Assembly: GCF_000406105.1 (NCBI RefSeq)
Contig: NZ_CM001974.1
Span: forward strand, 4,202,805-4,266,804
DNA from: Dickeya chrysanthemi NCPPB 402
GTDB lineage: Bacteria > Pseudomonadota > Gammaproteobacteria > Enterobacterales > Enterobacteriaceae
Length of the DNA: 64,000 nucleotides
Reading direction: 5' to 3'
Each line of letters begins with the position of its first letter. Position 1 is the first letter of the stretch. Below, piece after piece: positions 21,977-30,397 of this stretch. The notes beneath the pieces are model-generated. The model did not search any database and had not been told where the DNA came from. It worked only from the letters and a program-made list of their open reading frames with translations. A program made the translations under genes and the position numbers.

Positions 21977-22567
21977 GTGCTCGATAGAATTAAAGTCTGT
22001 TTCACTGAAAGCATTCAAACACAGATTGCGGCGGCGGAAGCGTTACCTGACGCCATTTCACGCGCCGCTCTGGCAATGGTGCAATCGCTGCTCAATGGCA
22101 ACAAAATTCTGTGCTGTGGTAACGGTACGTCTGCCGCCAACGCACAGCATTTTGCCGCCAGTATGATTAATCGTTTTGAAACCGAACGTCCTAGTCTGCC
22201 TGCGATCGCACTTAATGCCGATAATGTGGTCTTAACCGCTATCGCCAATGATCGCTTGCATGAAGAAGTCTATGCCAAGCAAGTGCGGGCGCTGGGACAG
22301 GCCGGCGATGTATTGCTGGCGATATCCACGCGCGGCAACAGCCGTGATATCGTCAAAGCCGTCGAAGCCGCCGTTACGCGGGATATGACCATTGTCGCCC
22401 TGACCGGCTACGATGGTGGCGAACTGGCCGGCTTATTAGGCCAACAGGATGTGGAGATTCGCATCCCGTCGCATCGCAGCGCCCGTATTCAGGAAATGCA
22501 TATGCTAACCGTCAACTGTTTGTGCGATTTGATTGATAACACACTTTTTCCACACCAGAACGATTAA
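21977..22567 (+). CDS. diaA: DnaA initiator-associating protein DiaA
   Basis: A 196-residue SIS-domain protein, related to phosphoheptose isomerase, that binds DnaA and promotes its assembly at oriC. It is nearly identical to E. coli DiaA through [20 protein letters not shown] and the STRGNSRDI loop. The start codon is GTG (21977). It lies between yraN and dolP, the usual order. Confidence 0.95.
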   Translation: MLDRIKVCFTESIQTQIAAAEALPDAISRAALAMVQSLLNGNKILCCGNGTSAANAQHFAASMINRFETERPSLPAIALNADNVVLTAIANDRLHEEVYAKQVRALGQAGDVLLAISTRGNSRDIVKAVEAAVTRDMTIVALTGYDGGELAGLLGQQDVEIRIPSHRSARIQEMHMLTVNCLCDLIDNTLFPHQND

Positions 22568-22577
22568 GGAGCACCCC

Positions 22578-23153
22578 ATGAGGATCTACTCTTGCATTGC
22601 CGTGCTGTCTGCCTGTCTGATGCTGCAGGGTTGTATTGGCGCCGTCGCGATTGGTAGCGCGGCAGTTGCAACCAAATCCGCGACCGATCCAAGGACAGTC
22701 GGTACTCAGGTCGATGACGGGACGCTGGAGGTTAGGGTATCCAACGCACTGAGTAAGGACACGCAGTTAACCAAAGAAGCACGGATCTCCGTGACCGCCT
22801 ATCAGGGTAAAGTCCTGCTGACCGGCCAATCTCCCTCAACGGAACTGGCAAATCGGGCCAAACAGATTGCGATGGGCGTTGAAGGCACCACCGAAGTTTA
22901 CAACGAGATTCGCAAAGGTACGCCAATCTCACTGGGTACCGCCTCAATGGATACCTGGATAACCACCAAAGTGCGTTCTCAGTTGCTGGCTAGCGATACG
23001 GTGAAATCATCTAACGTGAAAGTGACCACCGAAAACGGCGAAGTCTTCCTGTTGGGCCTGGTCACCCGTCGGGAAGCGACATCGGCAGCCCAAATCGCCA
23101 GCAAGGTGGGGGGTGTCAAACACGTGACGACCGCCTTCGTCTATCTTGATTAA
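22578..23153 (+). CDS. dolP: Outer membrane lipoprotein DolP with two BON domains
   Basis: A 191-residue lipoprotein (formerly YraP). The signal ends in LQGC with Cys19. Two BON domains follow, each with the pattern of a short helix and glycine-flanked strands (VRVSNALSK...VLLTGQ and ITTKVRSQLL...VFLLGLV). It supports outer-membrane integrity and BAM function at division sites. The true start is ATG 22578, with AAGGAG upstream; the open frame begins earlier inside diaA. Confidence 0.95.
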   Translation: MRIYSCIAVLSACLMLQGCIGAVAIGSAAVATKSATDPRTVGTQVDDGTLEVRVSNALSKDTQLTKEARISVTAYQGKVLLTGQSPSTELANRAKQIAMGVEGTTEVYNEIRKGTPISLGTASMDTWITTKVRSQLLASDTVKSSNVKVTTENGEVFLLGLVTRREATSAAQIASKVGGVKHVTTAFVYLD

Positions 23154-23169
23154 TTGATCCTGCTTTTCA

Positions 23170-23195
23170 TGGCGGCCGTTATTGATTGGCCGCCA
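23170..23195. terminator. Hairpin between convergent dolP and alginate-lyase-like gene
   Basis: TGGCGGCC at 23170-23177 and GGCCGCCA at 23188-23195 pair around a ten-base loop, 16 bases after the dolP stop. No T-run follows on the forward side, so termination strength is uncertain. Confidence 0.45.
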
Positions 23196-23286
23196 CATCC
23201 ACCAACGGCACGATGTCTCCCGATGGCACGCTTTTAATCACACCCCCGTCATACTTCAGGTTGCAGTATAGCTCATGGATTGTTCA

Positions 23287-24591
23287 TCACTTCGGTGCTG
23301 TTCCACCGACCGGCGGCGATAACAGCCAAATACTACGTCGTGCGTCAACACGGATATCAACATCGGCCTGCCGTGACGACGCTCCCGTCAGCAACGGTGT
23401 AAAACCCGCCTGTCGAATAGCGGCCTGATAACGGGAAACGCCTATGGCTTGCTCGGCTTGCAGCATCAACGGTATCAGCGGGCTGCTATCCCGGCGCTCT
23501 TGTGTCATCGCTTTATACGGCCAGGGGCGTGATTCATCCAGATAGGGAGCCATGAAATCCAGTGCCGATAATAGGCTCGCCCCCTGAGGCGTCCGATACT
23601 GCCATAAGTTATCGCCATATTTCTCTGCGACCATCGCCATCAGACCAACCGCTTGCAGATTGAAGCCGCTGTAATGAAACGATCGGGTACGCGCCAACTC
23701 TTCCGGCTGAGAGCCATCAGACGCCAGTTGATGGTCAAGTTTCTGGCGTTGTAACGCTATCATCGCCTTCACCGTTTCCGGTTGGCCCAGATAAGCGGCG
23801 ATACCGGCTACCTGCACCGCATACCAGCTACCATGGTTATTCTTCGCCGCCGCTTCCTGCCTGCCGTTATGACTGGTCAGCAGCCAGCTCAGGTATTCCC
23901 TCATCCATTGACGCATCTGCCGCTCGTCCTGCCCGCCCCACCCTGGAGCCCGCTGTAACATAAGCAACGCATCAACAAGACGAGTGGCAAAAAATCGTCC
24001 GTCGAGAACGCCGGCTTCCCGCCCCCCATTTCTGCCGGGGATAGCCTGCGCATAATTCAGGTTTGGGTTCATACGCGTACTGGGGGTCATAAACCAGGTA
24101 CGAATCATAGCAATGGCTTTACCGGCATATTCGGGCCGTTCCGAGAAATACCAGGCCAAAGTCAGCACATATACCCGGTCGGTAAACGTCGCCAGCCGGA
24201 TAGCATCCGTCTCTTCCTCTTTGGTCGCCGGGTTTACCTTGCCGTCATGCCGAATCCAGGGTAAGCCGTCTTGCTGCCGTGGGTCCGGCCACCAGTATGC
24301 CGCCAGGCTGAAATAATCGTGGCGGCTGCCTCCCGGCGGTGTTGAAAGTTTTTGAGTAACCGACAGGTCAGGTTTTTTCATGGCCTGATCCGCCGCCCGC
24401 AACAATTGCTGATAAGCGAGTTGCATCTGCGCTGGTGCGGTCTGGTTACTCAGTTGCTGTTTTACCTGCGTCAGTTTGTCCGCCTGCAAAAATACATAAG
24501 CAGAATTGTCGTTTTGCACGGCAGATAAGCCCGCCGACGCCATCACACTCCACAGCAACAGCATCATCAGAAAAGCTATGCCATACCGCAT
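23287..24591 (-). CDS. Alginate lyase family protein (PL5-like), secreted
   Basis: A 434-residue protein with a cleavable signal peptide (hydrophobic residues 5-20, Ala-rich end). The body is helical and carries the hallmarks of the alginate lyase superfamily (AlgL-like (alpha/alpha) toroid): KNNHGSWY at 250-257, where Asn252-His253 would be the catalytic pair, and ELARTRSFHYSGFN at about 299-311 with Arg and Tyr in place of the catalytic Arg/Tyr. It would cleave an acidic polysaccharide by beta-elimination in the periplasm or outside. The target need not be alginate; many family members in plant pathogens are of unknown specificity. A good ribosome site (GAGAGG) precedes the ATG. It is a single gene between dolP and mtgA with no polysaccharide genes around. 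Confidence 0.82.
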   Translation of the reverse strand: MRYGIAFLMMLLLWSVMASAGLSAVQNDNSAYVFLQADKLTQVKQQLSNQTAPAQMQLAYQQLLRAADQAMKKPDLSVTQKLSTPPGGSRHDYFSLAAYWWPDPRQQDGLPWIRHDGKVNPATKEEETDAIRLATFTDRVYVLTLAWYFSERPEYAGKAIAMIRTWFMTPSTRMNPNLNYAQAIPGRNGGREAGVLDGRFFATRLVDALLMLQRAPGWGGQDERQMRQWMREYLSWLLTSHNGRQEAAAKNNHGSWYAVQVAGIAAYLGQPETVKAMIALQRQKLDHQLASDGSQPEELARTRSFHYSGFNLQAVGLMAMVAEKYGDNLWQYRTPQGASLLSALDFMAPYLDESRPWPYKAMTQERRDSSPLIPLMLQAEQAIGVSRYQAAIRQAGFTPLLTGASSRQADVDIRVDARRSIWLLSPPVGGTAPK

Positions 24592-24684
24592 GATCTACCT
24601 CTCTTATGGCTATTATGATTTCCTATATGACCCCAAAAAACGGAAACCATCGGGTAGCACATCTCCCTCCGTCAATCAGGTTTG

Positions 24685-25434
24685 TTAATAGAGTCGATTG
24701 ACTTTCAGGAAACTTTCTCCGCCAAGTTGCCCCATCTGGCGCAAAATCCATTGCTGACGCCGCATAACATAGCCGGTAGGTTTGCTGACGTGATAACGGA
24801 TAGGGTTTGGCAATACCGCTGCCAGCAACGCCGCCTCTGCAGCCGTCAGGCGGCTCGCCGGTTTATTGAAAAACTGACGCGAGGCCGCTTCAATACCAAA
24901 AATACCGGGGCCAAATTCAGCAATATTCAAATAAACCGTCAGAATACGACGTTTGGTCCACACCAGTTCAACTACGGCGGTTAAACCGGCTTCAAGGCCT
25001 TTGCGCAACCAACTTCGGCCATCCCACAATAAAAGGTTTTTTACCGTCTGCTGCGATAGCGTTGATGCACCACGAATTCGGTTCTCGTGCTGTTCGTTAT
25101 GAGCGATCGCTGCGGAAATCGCATCGAAATCGAACCCCCAATGCCGGGAGAATTTCTGATCTTCCGCCGCAATGACCGCCAATGGCGCTACTGCGGCAAT
25201 CTCATCCATCGATACCCAATCTGAATGCGCGACATAGGAGAAATCGCCGTTTAGCCAGGCGCTCAGTTGCCTGTCGAGCATCACGGCAGAAAAGGGAACG
25301 GGCAAAAAGGCAAATAGCATGATTAACGCCAGCCACATCGCCACCACACCAAAAAGAATACGCAACACCCAACGTCGAACAGAGGCAATCATACCGCCTG
25401 ACAGCCCTTTTCTCAGACGCCCGACTGGCCTCAT
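24685..25434 (-). CDS. mtgA: Monofunctional biosynthetic peptidoglycan transglycosylase
   Basis: A 249-residue membrane-anchored GT51 glycosyltransferase that polymerises lipid II. One transmembrane segment (about residues 22-45) precedes the GT51 motifs [14 protein letters not shown] (catalytic Glu91) and [14 protein letters not shown], then [15 protein letters not shown]. Its ATG overlaps the elbB stop by four bases (ATGA), so it is coupled to elbB as in E. coli. Confidence 0.95.
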   Translation of the reverse strand: MRPVGRLRKGLSGGMIASVRRWVLRILFGVVAMWLALIMLFAFLPVPFSAVMLDRQLSAWLNGDFSYVAHSDWVSMDEIAAVAPLAVIAAEDQKFSRHWGFDFDAISAAIAHNEQHENRIRGASTLSQQTVKNLLLWDGRSWLRKGLEAGLTAVVELVWTKRRILTVYLNIAEFGPGIFGIEAASRQFFNKPASRLTAAEAALLAAVLPNPIRYHVSKPTGYVMRRQQWILRQMGQLGGESFLKVNRLY

Positions 25435-26084
25435 TCAGTCAGTTCCAAAACACGCGCAACCAGTTTCTCAATGCCGACAGCGGCTTCGCCAATCGAGTTG
25501 GCCAGCATGTAGGCCGGCGTCGTCACAACCTTGTGCGCAACGTCAACGACAATGTCATCTACCGGGCAAATAACGTGTACGCCCCCCATCGCGTCTATCG
25601 CCTTTGCGGTTCCCTCATCGTTACCAATTGTAAGCTGCACAGAGGTATTAAGTAGTTTCGGTAACATAGCAGGAGCGATACAAATAAAGCCGATTGGTTT
25701 ATTTTTCTTATGAATTTCGCGTACCAGTATTTTCAGCTCGTTATCAACCTCACAGTCAATACCCCGACTGGCGAAATCACTCAAATTTTTTGCTGCACCA
25801 AATCCACCGGGGACAATCAGCGCATCAATCTGTTGAGAATCAGCATGGGATAACGGTTGGATTTTGCCACGTGTAATACGCGCTGATTCCGCTAAAACAT
25901 TGCGTTTCTCACTGGTAACCTCACCATTCAGGTGATTAATGACATGTAGCTGCTCTTTGTCGGGCGCAAAGCAGACAGCCTCAGCACCCGCACGATCAAT
26001 TGCAAGCAGAGTCAAGACAACTTCGTGAATCTCTGAACCGTCATAAACTCCACATCCGCTGAGCACGACACCCACTTTTTTCAT
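25431..26084 (-). CDS. elbB: Glyoxalase ElbB (DJ-1/PfpI family)
   Basis: A 217-residue class I glutamine-amidotransferase-like protein. [18 protein letters not shown] at the start and GFICIAPAM with the nucleophilic Cys match E. coli ElbB, reported to convert glyoxal. Two ATGs stand in tandem; the second (26084) gives the standard length. The sequence is noticeably AT-richer than its neighbours: a hand count gives about 48 percent GC, and about 39 percent in 25621-25800. It heads the elbB-mtgA pair. Confidence 0.93.
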   Translation of the reverse strand: MKKVGVVLSGCGVYDGSEIHEVVLTLLAIDRAGAEAVCFAPDKEQLHVINHLNGEVTSEKRNVLAESARITRGKIQPLSHADSQQIDALIVPGGFGAAKNLSDFASRGIDCEVDNELKILVREIHKKNKPIGFICIAPAMLPKLLNTSVQLTIGNDEGTAKAIDAMGGVHVICPVDDIVVDVAHKVVTTPAYMLANSIGEAAVGIEKLVARVLELTE

Positions 26085-26166
26085 CATTAATGCCTCATTT
26101 CATTACATCAACTAATTGATTTTTTGATTGACAAACACTAATCTACATCACACATTTTAATGATTC

Positions 26167-26197
26167 TTGTAACAAACAGCGCCATATTTGCTATGGT
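26167..26197 (+). promoter_or_regulatory. Probable arcZ promoter
   Basis: TTGTAA at 26167-26172 and TATGGT at 26192-26197 are possible -35 and -10 boxes, but the 19-base spacing is long. It is placed by distance to the expected RNA start. In E. coli arcZ transcription is repressed by ArcA; I did not find a clear ArcA box. Confidence 0.4.
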
Positions 26198-26203
26198 GTG
26201 TGT

Positions 26204-26331
26204 TGTCAGATGATGGGATTTCAAAAACGCTTGCGTACCAATGACATCTGAGAGCGAACGCAGGTGTACCACTTTCCCTGGTGTTGGCGCATAATTCGCA
26301 CACCCCGGCTTCGGTCGGGGTCATTTTTTTT
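26204..26331 (+). ncRNA. arcZ: Hfq-dependent small RNA ArcZ
   Basis: The 3' half is the diagnostic ArcZ core: TTTCCCTGGTGTTGGCGCA followed by ATTCGCACACCCCGG and the terminator CCCCGG..TCGGGG with CATTTTTTTT. In E. coli this sequence is the processed, active form that pairs with rpoS and other mRNAs. The gene lies, as in E. coli, between elbB and arcB, divergent to elbB and convergent to arcB; the terminator T-run overlaps the last codons of arcB on the other strand. The 5' end (about 26204) is estimated. ArcZ is known to act in Dickeya virulence control. Confidence 0.92.
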
Positions 26332-28660
26332 CAGCCTCTGAAACCCAGTCTTTCAATACCTGCACATCCTGCCGCCAGTCATGTTTCAACTCGTCAATCC
26401 ACTCCTGCACGTTGTCCCACCATGCCGGTAACGTCGTCGTCTGAATCTGTTGCGCAACCTGCTGCAGATGCCGGAGCCCAACCGAACCTGCCGCACCTTT
26501 AATTTTATGCCCTTCCTCCGCGATGCCTTTCTGGTCACGGGCGGTCATGTTGGAATCCAGGATTGCCAGATAGCCCGGCATCATCTGTTCGAACATCGCC
26601 AGGCTCTGATGAATCAGCTTTGGCCCAACCAACGTCAGATACTGCTCCAGCATCGGGATATCCAGTATGCGCTCCTGCAGCGATTCAGTATTCACCACGG
26701 CAACGTCCGGTTCCGGTTGTGCATGATGATCCCAGTATTGCTGAATGACTGCGGTCAGCGCCGGCACCGCCAGCGGTTTGCTCAACACGTCATCCATACC
26801 GGCATCCAGATACTCTTTTTTATCCTTGAGCACATTCGCCGTCAGGGCGACCAACGGCGGCATCGACTGCCCGGCATACCGTTGGCGTAAACGGCGCGCC
26901 ACATCAAGCCCCGTCATATCCGGCAATTGGATGTCCAGCAGCACCAGATCGAACTCATCCGGATCGAACATATCCAGCGCCGCTTGCCCGGTCATCGCCA
27001 CATCGACACTACTGCCCAGTTTTTCCAATACCGAACGCGCCACCACCACGTTCAGCTCGATATCCTCCACCAACAGCACATGCAATGCCGGCAACGGCAG
27101 TTCTTCCTGCTCGTCCTCGCCGGGCTCATCAATGAGCCCTACAGGGGCCGTCACCGTCAACGTAAAGCAGGACCCTTTGCCCAGTTGGCTGCTCACCTGA
27201 ATGTCGCCGCCCATGCTCTGCGCCAGGCGTTTAGACACCGCCAGCCCGATACCGGTGCCGGTGGCTGGTTTGCCGCCGTGTTGATCTTTAACCTGATAAT
27301 ACATAGAGAAAATTTTCTCCAGCTCATCAGCCGGGATCCCCATTCCGGAATCTTCCACCTCAAAACGCAGTCGATCGCCCTGTTCATGCCACACACGCAC
27401 GACGACACGGCCTTCACAGGTAAATTTCACCGCATTGCTCAGCAGGTTCCACAAAATCTGACGAAGACGGGTGCCATCGGTGATAATGGTCTTCGGCAAT
27501 GGCTGATGAAGCTCCATCTCAAGCTGTAGTCCCTTAGGCTGAGCCAGCAATCCGCCAAGATTCTCCAGGTCCACCACAAAACCGACGAAGTCCACCGGTT
27601 GATTGTCCAGTTGAACCTTACGTCGCTCCTGTTTGTCCATTTCGATGATGTCGTTAAAAATATTGCCGAGCGTAATGGCGCTGACGTGAATGGTTTTCAG
27701 GTATTTCTGTTGTTCGGCGTCCAGATGCGTATCGAGCAGGATGCGGCTCAGACCGACAATGCCATTAAGCGGCGTACGAAGCTCGTGGCTGATAGTAGAG
27801 ATGAAGGTAGTCTTTTCCCTGCTGGCATTCTCCAACGCGTCCTGGTAGCGCTTACGCTCGGTTATATCGCGTCCAAACCCCATCAGCCCATGTCGTTTAC
27901 CCATCCGGTCGTAAAACGGCACTTTGCGCAGTTCAAAACAGGCTTTGCGACCATCCGGATAAACCAGCCACTGTTCATAGGTCAACGAAACGTTGTGACG
28001 AAACACTTTCTCATCCGTTTCCATGACTTTTTCTGCGACATCCGGTGGATAAACATCTTTCGGCGTCAGACCGATCAATTGCTTCTGGCTTTTGCCAAGC
28101 AACAGTTCCATTGCCCGGTTACAACCGGAAAACTCTTTATTTTCATTGCGGTAATAGACCAGATCCGGCGAAGCATCAAGAAAAGAACGCAGCAGGGCCG
28201 ATTGCTGTTCCAGCTCAACCTGCGCCTGTTCGCGGCGCGCCATTTCTTCACGCAGCTTCGAAACCATCAGCAATCGGGCCTCTTCCGCCTTGATGCGATC
28301 GCTGATTTCCTGATTCAGTTGGCCAATATTGCCTTGTAGCTGTTCGTTTAGCTCCTGGTCGCGCTGACGCATCTCCTCCAGCTTAGCCACCAGCCGGGAC
28401 AGCCGCTGCCGCGACTCTTCGAGTTGTTCCACCACCACGGACAGGAAGTAAACCGCCCAGGGCGTGATCAGTAGCCCGAAGAAGATAGAACGTACTACGT
28501 CGATATTTTCCACCTTGCCGCTGAGCAACAGCGTCACCGCCATCTGCACCACCAGCGCCAACAAGACCAGCGCCGACGCCAATAGCAGGGAAAAACGAAC
28601 CAGCCCCAGTTTGACCATTAAATCAACGTAGTACTGCGCCAACAGCCTGATTTGCCTCAT
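26321..28660 (-). CDS. arcB: Anoxic redox sensor histidine kinase ArcB
   Basis: A 779-residue tripartite hybrid kinase. Two membrane segments (about 20-45 and 56-77) flank a short periplasmic loop; then a coiled coil, a PAS domain, the kinase domain with His292 (STISHELRTPLNG), a receiver with Asp576 (LVLLDIQLPDMTG), and an HPt domain with His718 (EGHKIKGAAGSVG). The redox cysteines Cys180 and Cys241 of the PAS domain, oxidised by quinones in E. coli, are conserved. It controls ArcA under oxygen limitation. An AAGGA site precedes the ATG. Its 3' end overlaps the arcZ terminator. Confidence 0.97.
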   Translation of the reverse strand: MRQIRLLAQYYVDLMVKLGLVRFSLLLASALVLLALVVQMAVTLLLSGKVENIDVVRSIFFGLLITPWAVYFLSVVVEQLEESRQRLSRLVAKLEEMRQRDQELNEQLQGNIGQLNQEISDRIKAEEARLLMVSKLREEMARREQAQVELEQQSALLRSFLDASPDLVYYRNENKEFSGCNRAMELLLGKSQKQLIGLTPKDVYPPDVAEKVMETDEKVFRHNVSLTYEQWLVYPDGRKACFELRKVPFYDRMGKRHGLMGFGRDITERKRYQDALENASREKTTFISTISHELRTPLNGIVGLSRILLDTHLDAEQQKYLKTIHVSAITLGNIFNDIIEMDKQERRKVQLDNQPVDFVGFVVDLENLGGLLAQPKGLQLEMELHQPLPKTIITDGTRLRQILWNLLSNAVKFTCEGRVVVRVWHEQGDRLRFEVEDSGMGIPADELEKIFSMYYQVKDQHGGKPATGTGIGLAVSKRLAQSMGGDIQVSSQLGKGSCFTLTVTAPVGLIDEPGEDEQEELPLPALHVLLVEDIELNVVVARSVLEKLGSSVDVAMTGQAALDMFDPDEFDLVLLDIQLPDMTGLDVARRLRQRYAGQSMPPLVALTANVLKDKKEYLDAGMDDVLSKPLAVPALTAVIQQYWDHHAQPEPDVAVVNTESLQERILDIPMLEQYLTLVGPKLIHQSLAMFEQMMPGYLAILDSNMTARDQKGIAEEGHKIKGAAGSVGLRHLQQVAQQIQTTTLPAWWDNVQEWIDELKHDWRQDVQVLKDWVSEAEKK

Positions 28661-28753
28661 AACAGTGTTCCTTAGTCGTCAACCCGCAAATCATACCGTA
28701 AAAAAATCATGTGCGTGGTAAATGAGCAGTCGATTTGCGAGCCGTCGCGGGGG

Positions 28754-29698
28754 TTAGTTTGTCGGATAATGAAACGGCAGCCCCAGCGCGGAACCCTGCG
28801 CCCCGTGCTGTTGCAGGTAATCATGGATGCCGACCATGCCGGTCCAGCGGTTTTCGCACCACAATGGCGCCAGCAGCGTCGGGCGGCGGGCGCTGGCGGA
28901 AATACGGTGGTAGATAATCTCGGGTGGGGTGTGGCGAATCATCTCTCCGGCAATCGATACATAATCTGCCAGTTGCAGCGCCGCCAATCGGCCTGCCTGC
29001 CATGCTTTCGCCATGACGCTACCGGTCACGATATGCAATGGATGCAGCTTGACGCCGTCTACGCCGGCCTCAACAACCTGCTGCAACGTCGACAAACAAT
29101 GTTCGTCGCTTTCGCCGGGCAGGCCGACAATCAAGTGGCTGCACACTTTAAGCCCTCGGGCGCGCGCCCGCCGCGCCGTCCGCCGGTAACAGGCGAAATC
29201 ATGCCCGCGATTGATACGCCGCAACGTCTGGTCGTGAGCGCTTTGCAACCCCAGTTCCAGCCAGACTTCATAGCCTTGCTCATGATAGTCCGCCAGCAGG
29301 TCCAACACCGTATCCGGCACGCAGTCCGGTCGGGTGCCGACGCACAGTCCGACCATATCGGCCTGCGCCAGCGCCTGCCGGTACATCGACGCCAGCACCT
29401 GCACTTCGGCGTAAGTGCTGGTATAAGCCTGAAAATAGGCCAGATAACGGCTTGCGCGATTCACTTTACCCGCTTGCGCCGCGAGTTGCTCGGCGATGCC
29501 GCGCTGCTGCATTTGCTCGTCCGCGAACGACGCCACGTTACAGAACGTGCAACCGCCTCGCCCCAGCGTACCGTCGCGATTTGGGCAGCTAAATCCGCCG
29601 TGCAGCGTCAATTTATGGATTTTTTCCCCATAACGACGCTGAAGATCACCACCAAACATATTGATTAATTTTTGCAATTGCATATTCTGATTCTTCAT
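28754..29698 (-). CDS. yhcC: Radical SAM protein YhcC
   Basis: A 314-residue radical SAM protein of the TIGR01212 type. The iron-sulfur cysteines are Cys38, Cys50 and Cys53 (FSCPNRDGTLGRGGCTFCN), with wide first spacing, as in E. coli YhcC. Function is not established; the family groups near Elp3-like enzymes. It lies downstream of arcB on the same strand and is divergent from gltB across a long gap, as in E. coli. Confidence 0.92.
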   Translation of the reverse strand: MKNQNMQLQKLINMFGGDLQRRYGEKIHKLTLHGGFSCPNRDGTLGRGGCTFCNVASFADEQMQQRGIAEQLAAQAGKVNRASRYLAYFQAYTSTYAEVQVLASMYRQALAQADMVGLCVGTRPDCVPDTVLDLLADYHEQGYEVWLELGLQSAHDQTLRRINRGHDFACYRRTARRARARGLKVCSHLIVGLPGESDEHCLSTLQQVVEAGVDGVKLHPLHIVTGSVMAKAWQAGRLAALQLADYVSIAGEMIRHTPPEIIYHRISASARRPTLLAPLWCENRWTGMVGIHDYLQQHGAQGSALGLPFHYPTN

Positions 29699-29971
29699 TT
29701 CACAAAAAATCAGCCTACCTTTACCGCCTATTAACGGCGATGACCCCGATCAATACGCTCCGGTTTATGCAGCTGCATGTTTATTCGTTTTTATTGAAAA
29801 TAAAATCACATCATTCCTGATTAATTTTTCTTATCTGCGAGGCTCATTCCATTAAAAGATGACCGCAGAATGAAAACAGTGTCATAAAGTAAAAAATGCA
29901 CACTAAACAGAATAAGATGCCACAAAGTATAATTATCTCAGCATGCAGCCATAAAAACCCGCTATCGACAT

Positions 29972-29987
29972 AGTGATACAGCTCACA
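29972..29987. promoter_or_regulatory. CRP-like binding site upstream of gltB
   Basis: AGTGATACAGCTCACA matches the CRP consensus TGTGA-N6-TCACA at nine of ten core positions. It lies 111 bases before the predicted gltB -35. In E. coli cAMP-CRP lowers gltBDF expression, so a site here is plausible. Confidence 0.5.
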
Positions 29988-30097
29988 GTTCAACCAATAC
30001 CCCCTTGCCGCCAACGTCTTCTTTTTATTAATTAAATCCTTTTATTTCATAAACATAAGCAAATATTATCCCTAAAGCGTCAGTTCGCCATGGATAT

Positions 30098-30126
30098 TTG
30101 ACCTGAACAGGGTTTCTCGCTAATTT
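30098..30126 (+). promoter_or_regulatory. Predicted gltB promoter
   Basis: TTGACC (30098-30103) and TAATTT (30121-30126) are separated by exactly 17 bases. Transcription would begin near 30133, leaving a leader of about 265 bases before the gltB ATG. Confidence 0.6.
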
Positions 30127-30397
30127 GGGAATCCGCTGGAAGCTTTCCTGACGAGTTAACGCCTCGTCATATTTATGCAGTAAGAAGAAGACTCCCTCAT
30201 CAAGCAAGTCACATCACTTGTGAGACCTTACGAGAGGCCAGATAAAGAGAGCGGCGCACACCACTGATGCCAAATTGGCGCAGTGAAGGGGTCGCTCGCG
30301 GTTAGCACGCGGTTAAAGCGTAATTTACGCCTCACATTCTGGCAGTGAGGTTGTCGATTGAGGACGTCATACAGAGCCTGGGGAGGTTCACTGAGAT

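Larger units (their letters stand above)
29699..30397. other. Long yhcC-gltB divergent region
   Basis: A 699-base gap, AT-rich in its first half. It holds a CRP-like site (29972-29987), a good sigma-70 promoter facing gltB (30098-30126), and a leader of roughly 265 bases with two small inverted repeats (TGACGAG/CTCGTCA at 30149-30169 and CCTCAC/GTGAGG near 30331-30351). No ORF with a convincing ribosome site was seen. In E. coli the gltBDF upstream region is bound by Lrp, IHF and CRP. Confidence 0.55.
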
